Below, piece after piece: positions 8,481 through 15,460 of a stretch of 33,618 bases of DNA. The notes under the pieces are model-generated. The model ran no database searches. It was given only the letters and a program-made list of their open reading frames with translations, and was not told where the DNA came from. Source of the DNA: Alphaproteobacteria bacterium (GTDB taxonomy: Bacteria > Bacteroidota > Bacteroidia > Bacteroidales > FEN-979); assembly GCA_009928665.1 (NCBI GenBank), contig SACF01000047.1, positions 1-33,618 on the forward strand, read 5' to 3'. A program made the position numbers and the translations under genes. Every line of letters begins with the position of its first letter. The first letter of the stretch is position 1.

Positions 8481-8498
8481 TCCACCGATTAATCCACC
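8481..8498. promoter_or_regulatory. Direct TCCACC repeats next to the att core
   Basis: TCCACC occurs at 8481-8486 and 8493-8498, 12 bp apart, about 55 bp from the tRNA fragment. Short direct repeats at this distance from a core site are common arm-type binding sites for tyrosine recombinases. No integrase gene remains nearby, so the role is inferred only from position. Confidence 0.35.
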
Positions 8499-8684
8499 TC
8501 TTTGATTACACTAAAATTCTTTACAAAGAACTCATTTGCTTCAAACAAAGATAGCACATTTGAGGATAGAATGGTGAACTTCTTGCATTTTTTCCGGCTG
8601 GATGAAAAATGAGCCGGCAGGTTTTATTCATTTATCATTTTAGGATGAAGCAACCCAGGTAAAGCAAAACTCCAACATGGTCCC

Positions 8685-8702
8685 TTTCCTGACAGCAGGA
8701 AA
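8685..8702. repeat. Hairpin downstream of the lysis cassette
   Basis: TTTCCTG-ACAG-CAGGAAA is a 7-bp perfect dyad 50 bp beyond the end of the leftward lysis cassette. It could end that transcript, but it lacks a following T-run on the minus strand, so it is a weak terminator call. Positions 8500-8684 hold an AT-rich stretch with a second dyad (CCGGCT at 8597 and AGCCGG at 8615, approximate), and no gene I can support. Confidence 0.35.
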
Positions 8703-8752
8703 CCATGATGGTAATTTGTGAGCTGAAGAAACAGAAATGCGATGGATTCAGA

Positions 8753-9184
8753 TTACCGGAAGAATTTCAATGCGATGACCATTGCAAAGACAAGGATCCC
8801 GATCAACCCGGATATTATCCAGGGAATTTTGGTGATGAGATTATCAATCTTGTCTTGTTTGACAACCTTGATCTTTTCAACCGGAACCAGGCGGTTGACA
8901 ATTATCGTATCAGCTTTGCATTTGCCCCGGATATACAGGGTATCGTGAATTCTGCTGATGGTGATTTCAATGCGCTCTTTCTGCAGGATAATTGTATCGC
9001 GGATGCTGTCAAGATGAATCAGGGTATCGGTTTCGACCCGTGGGATGGTAATGGTGTCGCTGATCATAAGGGTGTCAGGGATCTTTAATTCGGGATGGTA
9101 TGACAAGAGGCGGCTGAGGCGCTGTGATGGTGAGCAACTGGATGCTATAATGAGAATTAGCAGGATTGTGGGGGACGGTTTCAT
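8753..9184 (-). CDS. Lipoprotein with C-terminal TM: candidate unimolecular spanin
   Basis: The 143-aa product begins MKPSPTILLILIIASSC, a lipoprotein signal with lipidated C17, and ends with a hydrophobic helix (IPWIISGLIGILVFAMVIAL, about residues 120-139) before a short basic tail. The middle is a polar periplasmic stretch with repeated DT and HD pairs. A protein tethered by lipid at one end and by a membrane helix at the other is the architecture of phage u-spanins, which fuse inner and outer membranes at lysis. It is the last gene of a leftward cassette with a muramidase and small membrane proteins. I chose the Met at 9184 because it alone gives the signal sequence. No family is recognised by sequence; a host lipoprotein of unknown role is the alternative. 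Confidence 0.6.
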   Translation of the reverse strand: MKPSPTILLILIIASSCSPSQRLSRLLSYHPELKIPDTLMISDTITIPRVETDTLIHLDSIRDTIILQKERIEITISRIHDTLYIRGKCKADTIIVNRLVPVEKIKVVKQDKIDNLITKIPWIISGLIGILVFAMVIALKFFR

Positions 9185-9240
9185 GGGGAGGGAAATTTGA
9201 GGGTCTAAGGCTGGCCAGTGGAATAGCAATAAAATAGTGC

Positions 9241-9753
9241 TTATAAATAATTGTTCAGCCGGCTGAACCAGCCGCGTTCGAATCGACTTTGGGAAGGGAC
9301 CTTTTTCACAATATTCATGATAAAGGCAACCCTGGAATTATATATCTGGATCAAGAATTTATAGGGGTTTGCACAGTTGACGGCCTTTATCGTCCTGGGG
9401 CCGACAATGCCATCGGCAGTCACCCCCAGAATCCTTTGTGGGATGATGATGCCCCATTTGCCACTACACCAAAGCCAATCGACCAGGATATCAGCTACCT
9501 TCTGGTTCTTGATCTCATCAGCATGCCAGCGATCCCAATAACATTTTTCGAGAACCATCATGGCGTCATCGGGTGTCAATAGCCGGATATCGTCGATATC
9601 GATATCGTTATCGTCGTCCTTGTCATACCCTACTTTACGCCAGGTTGAAAGGGTTATCCCACGATTGGTGGGGCCTCCATGATCGATCGGATCATTTGCA
9701 AAAAGACCTTCACTGAGGAAGAGTTTTGTCGCGAGATGATTGATGTTTGCCAT
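9241..9753 (-). CDS. GH108-type muramidase (endolysin)
   Basis: The 170-aa protein shows the glycoside hydrolase 108 pattern: SEGLFANDPIDHGGPTNRGI at about residues 14-33 with the probable catalytic Glu at residue 15, then a four-helix core including WADILVDWLWCSG-like helices, and a C-terminal peptidoglycan-binding part with VTADGIVGPRTIKAV near residue 111. This family cleaves peptidoglycan glycan strands and is common as phage endolysin. An acidic insertion DKDDDNDIDIDD near residue 44 is unusual for the family and resembles a calcium-binding loop. There is no signal peptide, so release would need a holin, for which the neighbouring small membrane proteins are candidates. Confidence 0.85.
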   Translation of the reverse strand: MANINHLATKLFLSEGLFANDPIDHGGPTNRGITLSTWRKVGYDKDDDNDIDIDDIRLLTPDDAMMVLEKCYWDRWHADEIKNQKVADILVDWLWCSGKWGIIIPQRILGVTADGIVGPRTIKAVNCANPYKFLIQIYNSRVAFIMNIVKKVPSQSRFERGWFSRLNNYL

Positions 9754-9801
9754 GAGATGAAATAATTGAAGGTAAAAAGTGAACTTTGATTGAGGTAATG
9801 A

Positions 9802-9984
9802 TTAAACCTTGGAGGTGATCTTCAAGACTGTGTCCCGGACATAAATGAGGCCGAGGATGGTGGGGAAAAAGGCTGAGAACTCACCCAGTGTGATGATTCT
9901 CATAAAAAGCAGAACTACCGCAATGATCAGCAGTGTGATGCCAAGAACGGAAGTTTTCCAGTTGTTGAAAATTCGATCTTTCAT
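9802..9984 (-). CDS. Small membrane protein, holin candidate
   Basis: The 60-aa product starts MKDRIFNNWKTSVLGITLLI and has a strong hydrophobic helix (about residues 11-28) and a second weaker one (about 36-52), with a charged tail. Two-helix proteins of this size beside an endolysin are often holins. Start at 9984 is preferred over the longer frame to 10032, because the extra N-terminal residues are not hydrophobic and overlap the next gene. It lies 48 bp upstream of the muramidase gene. No sequence family recognised. Confidence 0.55.
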   Translation of the reverse strand: MKDRIFNNWKTSVLGITLLIIAVVLLFMRIITLGEFSAFFPTILGLIYVRDTVLKITSKV

Positions 9985-10021
9985 GTTTATTGAATTATAG
10001 GGTGAGATTTGAAAAAGGAAA

Positions 10022-10303
10022 TCATTTTGCATTGTGACTATTTCTCAGGTAAATCTGTATTTCATCAATTTGTTTGAGTATCTCTTTGGTATCGGCCTTG
10101 ATGTCGGACCTTATGATATCGAAGTTTCTGGTATTGTCCGTTTTATGCAGAAGGAGATCCTGCTTGAGGTTGGTAATCTCAACGTTGAGTTCAGCCAGTC
10201 GGATTTCCATATGTACCCAAATAGAAATAATGGCCAACAGGAATGTAAACAGACTGATTGCCTGTGGAAGCGGGAGACCCAATATGTTCGATTTCATTGT
10301 CAT
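10022..10303 (-). CDS. Small membrane-anchored coiled-coil protein of the lysis cassette
   Basis: About 93 aa. An N-terminal membrane helix (AISLFTFLLAIISIWVHMEI, about residues 13-32) is followed by a heptad-like coiled coil (LAELNVEITNLKQDLLLH to KEILKQIDEIQIYL). This one-helix plus coiled-coil layout is seen in phage i-spanin and in small phage proteins of unknown role. Two Met codons (10303 and 10297) could start it. The frame extends upstream to 10381 but that part has no hydrophobic or conserved character. It is followed by the holin candidate and preceded by the DUF6266 gene on the same strand. Confidence 0.55.
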   Translation of the reverse strand: MTMKSNILGLPLPQAISLFTFLLAIISIWVHMEIRLAELNVEITNLKQDLLLHKTDNTRNFDIIRSDIKADTKEILKQIDEIQIYLRNSHNAK

Positions 10304-10384
10304 TTTTGGTAGGGTGTATTCGTTTTGTTCAAGGGAAAAATGATGCCCCTGTTCATTTGAGCAGAGGCATCTTGATTGCAAATG

Positions 10385-11041
10385 CTATTGTATTACACTG
10401 GCAGCATCGGCGCCAGCTTTAAACTTGATTATCCCCTTTGGACCATTTCCAACTGTTTGTGAATAATCAAAGGTCAGCACATGAAGCGCTGTTTGGGCGC
10501 CTGCCCAGTCGGCCGGGACATTGATCTCAGCAGATCCGGTAGAGCGAAGTTCGGCATCGGGAAAAAGGATCACCTTGTTGGTGGTGCAGTTGATCAGAAT
10601 GAGAGTAAGCGGTGCGGCTAATTCATCGGGATTAACCGTGTTCGGATCCCAGGCGAGGTCGATCACCTGGTCAGGCAACGTGGTCATTACGACATTTGAG
10701 ATCGAGCTTCCTTCAAAATCGCATAAAACGACTTTGGTATGGTCAAGCGCCGGAGGATCGCCGGTAAAGGCGTTCTTCACATTGATGCTTACAATCTTGT
10801 TGAATGGCGACATTTTTTTCAGGGTAGCGCCATAAACAGAATTGATGAGGGGTAATACCTGACGGATCAGGTACACAATGGTCGAAAACTTGGTCCGTTG
10901 CGTGGACTGACCAATTGTGTTAGGATTTTTCACTCCGGCTGGTTTGGTGCGCATGGTATTCATGCCAAACTGTTTGGAGAACACTGCGGTCCCGAACATT
11001 TTTCGGGTCCTGCCTGTGATGGGATTTTGAACGATTGCCAT
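10385..11041 (-). CDS. DUF6266-like protein
   Basis: A 218-aa protein beginning MAIVQNPITGRTRKMFGTAV, with no signal or membrane helix. The opening and the beta-rich middle (FNKIVSINVKNAFTGDPPAL, FDYSQTVGNG) resemble the Bacteroidetes DUF6266 family, whose function is unknown and which is often found near phage-like or CTSD genes. I chose 11041 as start because the longer frame to 11155 runs through the promoter and the TACGG repeats. Product may be a structural or surface protein of the element; that is only a guess. Confidence 0.6.
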   Translation of the reverse strand: MAIVQNPITGRTRKMFGTAVFSKQFGMNTMRTKPAGVKNPNTIGQSTQRTKFSTIVYLIRQVLPLINSVYGATLKKMSPFNKIVSINVKNAFTGDPPALDHTKVVLCDFEGSSISNVVMTTLPDQVIDLAWDPNTVNPDELAAPLTLILINCTTNKVILFPDAELRSTGSAEINVPADWAGAQTALHVLTFDYSQTVGNGPKGIIKFKAGADAASVIQ

Positions 11042-11082
11042 GGGATGTGTTTTTAAGGTTAATACTCTGTTAGTGGACTTGG

Positions 11083-11109
11083 TACGGACTTGATACGGTT
11101 TAAATACGG
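11083..11109. repeat. Three TACGG repeats at exact 11-bp spacing
   Basis: TACGG occurs at 11083-11087, 11094-11098 and 11105-11109, so the centres are one helical turn apart. The set lies between the -7 element at 11122-11129 and the start codon of the DUF6266 gene, in the position of an operator. The outer copies also allow pairing (CGGAC near 11085 with GTCCG near 11109). Confidence 0.5.
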
Positions 11110-11121
11110 TCCGAACTAAAG

Positions 11122-11129
11122 CAAAGGTA
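11122..11129 (-). promoter_or_regulatory. -7 element upstream of the DUF6266 gene
   Basis: Minus strand reads TACCTTTG, an exact TAnnTTTG. It would give a leader of about 75 nt containing the TACGG repeats. No clear TTG at 19-21 bp upstream. Confidence 0.45.
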
Positions 11130-11273
11130 CCATCAACAGAATCAGAAATCATCATAATACATTGGTTATCTATGTATTATGAATGATTTTACACTTTTTT
11201 GCTCTGATTTACTTTTTCGGGAAACGTCCAGGACTAATTCTATCCGGTGTTGTGAATGGACAGGCAGAATATT

Positions 11274-11301
11274 CAAAAAAATCCCCGCTTTTGGGGCGGG
11301 G
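11274..11301 (-). terminator. Intrinsic terminator after the 47-aa gene
   Basis: On the minus strand a 6-bp stem CCCCGC/GCGGGG (arms at 11296-11301 and 11283-11288) is followed by seven T (complement of 11274-11280). It lies 17 bp beyond the stop of the small gene at 11319-11462. Confidence 0.75.
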
Positions 11302-11318
11302 AGGAGGTTTGAAAAAGG

Positions 11319-11462
11319 TTAACGCTTTTTCCTTTTGTGCCTGACAGCTTGCTTGTCGGTTTCCTTCACGGTAGTTGAAGGATTTTTCTCTGCAAACCTT
11401 TTCGAGGTGTACTCACCATTGTCGGCACGACGGTACCGCTGCTGTTTTCTGATTGTGGACAT
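11319..11462 (-). CDS. 47-aa basic small protein of phage/mobile-element type
   Basis: The short frame MSTIRKQQRYRRADNGEY continues with KRFAEKNPSTTVKETDK and ends in a Lys/Arg-rich tail (RHKRKKR). The pattern RRxDxGEY...KxxAxKNPxTTVxET resembles a small protein repeatedly seen in phages and phage-like regions, with no known function. It has its own -7 element 40 bp upstream (11502-11509) and a strong terminator directly downstream, which supports that it is a real, independently expressed gene despite its size. Confidence 0.65.
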   Translation of the reverse strand: MSTIRKQQRYRRADNGEYTSKRFAEKNPSTTVKETDKQAVRHKRKKR

Positions 11463-11501
11463 GTCTCATGTGTTTTAATTGGGTGGAATAAATATGTCCA
11501 G

Positions 11502-11509
11502 CAAAGATA
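11502..11509 (-). promoter_or_regulatory. -7 element of the 47-aa gene
   Basis: Minus strand reads TATCTTTG, an exact Bacteroidetes -7 element, 40 bp before the start at 11462. A TTG is present on that strand at 11534-11536, slightly farther than the usual spacing. Confidence 0.5.
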
Positions 11510-11639
11510 AATGCGTTCTTCCCGATGTAATCACAATCGAATGGTTTATAGATATTTATGCGTTATAATGCACTGATTGGCCAATAACCTCCGCCATCCC
11601 CTGTCAATAACCGCCATTATTGTCGTGTGGAAATATAAT

Positions 11640-13280
11640 ACTGCAAAAAATCAAAATCTTAGGCGCCGGTTACCGTAGTAAAATTTGCATTGCAAGGCTG
11701 CTGGTCATTTTTTTACCCCTAAAAAATAAAAATTCAAAAAAATGACGGCACCCAACGGGCACTGGCCTTGCAATGCAAAATTTTACGCAGGTATCTTTGA
11801 ATAAGATTTGGATTTCATTTCGATACCGACCCGGCGGACCTACGCTGGCAAACACCCCCACTGGATGAGCGCGAAGCATGAGCGTGAAATGCGGTGGGGA
11901 AATTCAATTGCAAACGGAGAAAAGAAGGTAAACCAACCGGCGTTATCTTCAACGCGGGTTGGTGTTGGTAGCACGACTGACTGCTTACCACGGCCACTTA
12001 CTGCAGCCGAAATGCTGTAAAATTGCGAATAGCCAGGATTGGTAGCTGCAACTTGTTCCATTTCCATGAGCAATTTATACAGCATGAGTGGTGCAGAATG
12101 TGGCCAAACAGGGATGGTACACGGTGAAAGCCGGGTAAGACAGCTGGTAGGGAAATAAAGAGTTGGTGGAAAAGGATTATAAGCATGATGAAGTTCGTGT
12201 CCGCCGCTTGAATGGGTTTCTAACAGGACTTGGTTAGATTACGCAAGCGGCGGACGCGAACTGATGCCAGCTACCAACTCTTTATTGGACTACGGGCTGC
12301 CGGTGGAGTAGGCTGGCGAACCAACTGCCACGTTATGATGTGCGAAGAATGAGCAGGAAATAATGTGGCAGAAGCAGGCTGGAATACTTGATAACCTTGC
12401 TGACTTTAACCTGCCACGCTCTTTAGTGGCTGGTTAAAGGTGATGAGTGCTTGCGTTGCTGCTCAAACTTCATAAAAGGCAATGCATTTACCGGTGCCGG
12501 ATTCAGGAAAAGGATTGAGTAACTCATTAAAGTAGCTTTTATGGAAGGTAAGCGGAGTGCTCTTGACCTGCACCGCTGGTATTCAGTACTGATATGGAAT
12601 AATGAAAATGGTGCATGGCAAGGGCGCATAGCGAAGCCTGGAATAACAAGCTAACTTTAATGGGTTACAAATCGAGGTAAAAATGCGTTGCCGTTACTCG
12701 TGGTACTGAAAACCGCCCTCGGATGGATGAGCGCTTACGGGAAACGTGCTGTACCCGAATGGAGGTGGATGCCGCTTTTCTGGCATCCGCCGGAATGAGT
12801 GGTGCAGTAGGTTGACCAACCAGGGATTCCTTTCGGAATAAATATTCTGATGCCTGCCGCCGTTTTTTCTTCAACGGGGACAGGCAGCGATAAATGGTGG
12901 CATACCTATGCTGCTGGTATATTCAGGTCAAGGGTAATGAGCGGCGAGGATTGGGCTGGAGGGGTAACCTATTGAAAAGCTTTTGCCATCACCAGCCCAA
13001 GACTGTGCAAGCCGCGAATGGTAAGGACTGACAAGGTAAGGCAGCAAACTCAAAATGCTCGTCATGCTTACCAGAATGCCGGATAAGCACCCGCTCAAAC
13101 TTCTCGTGCTACTAACGGGGATATTTAACATAATTTGGTTATAAGACTGTCCGCAGGGAAAAGCTAAAGCGATGGAAAACTACTGCCGCGGCAGTTTTAT
13201 AACTACATGTTATGTTAATATAGACCCTCTTGTCCAACCCGGTAATGAAGGATGTTGACTAAAAGTGGTGTTATGATTAC
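11640..13280 (+). ncRNA. Giant multi-stem structured RNA, class unknown
   Basis: No credible ORF covers this 1.6 kb, but long co-linear stems do. Arms I could pair: 11678-11698/11765-11786 with inner 11704-11714/11736-11746; 11808-11816/11899-11907 enclosing 11856-11861/11894-11899; 11932-11944/11951-11963; 11992-11997/12100-12105 enclosing 12001-12005/12092-12096 and 12012-12026/12070-12085; 12154-12167/12273-12286 (14 bp perfect) enclosing 12193-12210/12244-12261 (18 pairs); 12325-12336/12360-12371; 12404-12417/12426-12439; 12468-12478/12536-12547; 12569-12574/12610-12615; 12764-12773/12782-12791; 12851-12864/12873-12886; 12941-12959/12992-13015; 13125-13151/13190-13218. Six non-Watson-Crick pairs (11811-11904, 12198-12256, 12332-12364, 12766-12789, 13145-13196, 13150-13191) are all G.U when read on the plus strand and would be A.C on the minus strand. 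A plus-strand terminator follows at 13281. The 5' end is not located. Size and phage-like setting recall GOLLD/ROOL, but I do not recognise either. Confidence 0.65.
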
Positions 13281-13305
13281 AGCGGATGTCATCCGCTTTG
13301 TTTTT
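13281..13305 (+). terminator. Intrinsic terminator of the structured RNA
   Basis: AGCGGAT-GTC-ATCCGCT forms a perfect 7-bp stem (13281-13297) followed by TTGTTTTT. It comes 62 bp after the last long stem of the structured region and there is no plus-strand gene upstream that it could otherwise serve. Confidence 0.75.
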
Positions 13306-13504
13306 GACCATTTTTAATCTCCTCGAGCACATTTGCGAATGTATATTCTTGAGCCCTCAGAAAACGGTTTAAGTTATTTGATACCTGCATGAATCTATTT
13401 TACAAATGGGAAATGTTCATTTTGATCTCAGATAATTTCAAATGGTCATATGGCCAAAGATAAAAACATCCTTATGCCATTCTTTTAATTGATTAGTCAC
13501 TTTC

Positions 13505-13530
13505 GTACACCCCGCCATAGTTTGGCGTAC
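13505..13530. promoter_or_regulatory. Palindrome before the transposase start
   Basis: GTAC(13505-13508) and CGCCA (13513-13517) are mirrored by TGGCG (13523-13527) and GTAC (13527-13530), directly before the ATG at 13533. It could be a hairpin that hides the start from read-through transcripts, as in several insertion sequences, or an operator. Confidence 0.45.
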
Positions 13531-13532
13531 TC

Positions 13533-14480
13533 ATGATGTTACTTTGCATGAAAAAAGACATGAATACATTGGTTTTTACTCAGCGGTTTCCCGATGAAAC
13601 TGCATGCAGAGAGCACTACAGGGATATGCGGATCAAGCAGGGCCTGACATGCAAGAAGTGTGGCGGAACCAGCCATTTCTGGCTGGCATGCAAATGGCAA
13701 TTTGAGTGTAAAGTCTGTCATTTTCGTACTACGTTAAGAAGTGGAACTGTGATGGAACATTCACATTTATCATTCACGGTCTGGTACCTGGCGATTTTAT
13801 TTATGACAGCTACAAAAAAGGGAATTTCAGCCTGTGAGATGCAGCGCCAGCTTGGGTATAAAAGGTATAAAACGGTGTGGTCCCTGATGCATCGGATCAG
13901 AGCCTTAATGGGTAAAAGGGACGATCTATATTCGTTGACAGGAATGATCGAGTTCGATGAGGGGTTCTTTGAAATAGCAACCCCAGAGAAGGAACGAAAA
14001 AATCTGAAACGCGGCAAAGGCAGCCAAAGGCAGCAAGACGTTGGTGTATTGGCAGAATCAACCCCATTGGTGGACATTAATACAGGTGTCGAAACTAAGC
14101 ATTGCAGATATTTCAAAATGAAGGTTTTAGATTCCCAAAAATCGGAATCGGTTAATACTCTTTTTCAGGACAACGTCACATCCGACAGTGTTGCATTCAC
14201 TGACCAAGGGAACAACTATCAAGATCTCCATAAGTTTGTCGATATGCATATCACCGAAAAATCATCAAAAAATACTACGAAAACCACGCTTAAATGGGCT
14301 CACATTGCGATAAGCAACGCTAAAAGAACTTTTCTTGGTGTCTATCATAAAATGAGCTCAGATTACTTACAAAACTACCTTAACGAATTTGCTTACAAAC
14401 TGAATCGGAGAAACTTCGCTGATTTATTCGAAAGAGTGATCATAGCTGCTGTTTTTCCTTACTGGTACAAAAGTGCTTAA
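13533..14480 (+). CDS. IS1595-family transposase
   Basis: The 315-aa protein has an N-terminal zinc ribbon (CKKCGG near residue 36 and CKVCHFRTTLRSGT near residue 60) and an RNase-H-like catalytic domain. D142 in MIEFDEGFFEI, D224 in AFTDQGN, and the HIAISNAKR motif (H257, N262) followed by GVYHK and LNEFAYKLNRR match IS1595-family transposases with Asn-type third position. The frame is complete, so the copy could be active. I could not identify terminal inverted repeats or a target duplication with confidence: GGTGT-like words occur near 13266 and 14515 (reverse strand) but flanks do not match. Alternative starts at 13548 and 13560. Confidence 0.88.
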   Translation: MMLLCMKKDMNTLVFTQRFPDETACREHYRDMRIKQGLTCKKCGGTSHFWLACKWQFECKVCHFRTTLRSGTVMEHSHLSFTVWYLAILFMTATKKGISACEMQRQLGYKRYKTVWSLMHRIRALMGKRDDLYSLTGMIEFDEGFFEIATPEKERKNLKRGKGSQRQQDVGVLAESTPLVDINTGVETKHCRYFKMKVLDSQKSESVNTLFQDNVTSDSVAFTDQGNNYQDLHKFVDMHITEKSSKNTTKTTLKWAHIAISNAKRTFLGVYHKMSSDYLQNYLNEFAYKLNRRNFADLFERVIIAAVFPYWYKSA

Positions 14481-14815
14481 TCAAATTCTTTTATGCCAAA
14501 AAAAACATTAGTGACACCATCGACAGAATTAGACAGAATTGGTACATGCCAATAGAAATATTATTCTGAAAAATATTTATCCTCCAGGCTTGGATTCAAT
14601 CAATTTATTTTTACTACATTTAACATGCTCATTGTCTGGAATTAAGAGTTATGGTGAAACCAATACAATTTTTTTGCTGAATTATTGAATATCAGAATGA
14701 TTTGAGTGTGATAAAATTTTTCAGAAAAAATTGATGGGGTTTAATGTTGGTTATTATGATCTTTAAACAAACAATAAATATCGAGAAATAACCTCAAAAT
14801 CTAATAAAAAGTATT
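14481..14815. other. AT-rich gap before the sigma-factor operon
   Basis: This stretch likely contains the right end of the insertion sequence and the promoter of the sigma-factor operon. I see no ORF, no clean TAnnTTTG promoter with a spaced TTG, and no structured RNA. Confidence 0.4.
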
Positions 14816-15460
14816 TTGGTCAAACTTGTCACAAACCAAATTAAATCGGTACCTATTGAAAAGTTTTCAGAAGAAGAACTTGTAAAGGGATTGGAGAATG
14901 GAGACGATAAGATCATCTCATTTCTTTATAAGCGCAACATTGCAGCAATAAGAAAAATGGCAAACCAGTATCCAAATATGATTTTTGAAGCCGATGATGT
15001 TCTCCAGGAAGGAATGACCAGAATGATCATGAATGTAAGGATTGGTAAGTTCCAGGGAAAAAGCTCCATTCACTCTTATCTTTATAGTATCTGCAGGAAT
15101 ATTTGCTTTAAACAGTATGCCGGTGTAGCCACCGTTTCAATGAACGATTGGGTACCTGAACTTGCCGACGCGAAAGATTCAGATTACTTTGACCTACTTA
15201 ATTTGGTTTTCGAAGCAAAAGACCAGTTGGATGAAAAATGTGTCGAAATTATTGATTTACGCTTCCGGCTAAAAGACAAGCAGGCAAGTGCCAGCACAGA
15301 TAATAAACTGATGGATTTTGAACATATCGCCGAACTGATTGGCATCAAGGCGGATAATGCCCGGCAACGATTTTCCAGATGTCTCGAAAAACTTATATTT
15401 ACTGTAAAAAACGCTCCGGGAATGGATGATTTATTAACCAGTGGGAGGTATGCAAACTAA
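14816..15460 (+). CDS. RNA polymerase sigma-70 factor, ECF-like
   Basis: This 214-aa protein has the two expected domains. Region 2 (about residues 18-100) includes LYKRNIAAIRKMANQYPNM, EADDVLQEGM and YLYSICRNICFKQY. Region 4 (about 140-200) includes EIIDLRFRLK and a helix-turn-helix HIAELIGIKADNARQRFSRC. It would direct polymerase to its own operon and related promoters. The first plausible start is a TTG at 14816; the next Met in frame would delete much of region 2. It overlaps the next gene by 11 bp, an arrangement typical of a sigma/anti-sigma pair. The signal is probably sensed by the downstream membrane protein. Confidence 0.85.
   Translation: MVKLVTNQIKSVPIEKFSEEELVKGLENGDDKIISFLYKRNIAAIRKMANQYPNMIFEADDVLQEGMTRMIMNVRIGKFQGKSSIHSYLYSICRNICFKQYAGVATVSMNDWVPELADAKDSDYFDLLNLVFEAKDQLDEKCVEIIDLRFRLKDKQASASTDNKLMDFEHIAELIGIKADNARQRFSRCLEKLIFTVKNAPGMDDLLTSGRYAN

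Noticed and set aside
11670..13131. Several open frames of 60-81 codons on both strands within the structured region
   Set aside because: They are rich in Cys, His, Ser and Arg, lack plausible leaders or starts, overlap each other on opposite strands and follow the arms of the inverted repeats. They are by-products of the palindromic sequence.
11640..13230. An integron-type array of attC sites
   Set aside because: Dyads such as 13125-13218 resemble attC sites, but there are no cassette genes between them, no consistent GTTRRRY boundary, stems nest inside each other, and the wobble bias points to RNA. It stays the main alternative.
13230..14560. Terminal inverted repeats and target duplication of the IS1595 element
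   Set aside because: GGTGT-like words near 13266 and near 14515 on the reverse strand are roughly symmetrical, but the matched length is short and the flanks do not form an 8-bp duplication.
14816..14965. A later ATG start for the sigma factor
   Set aside because: The next in-frame Met would remove the first helices of region 2, so the TTG at 14816 is kept.
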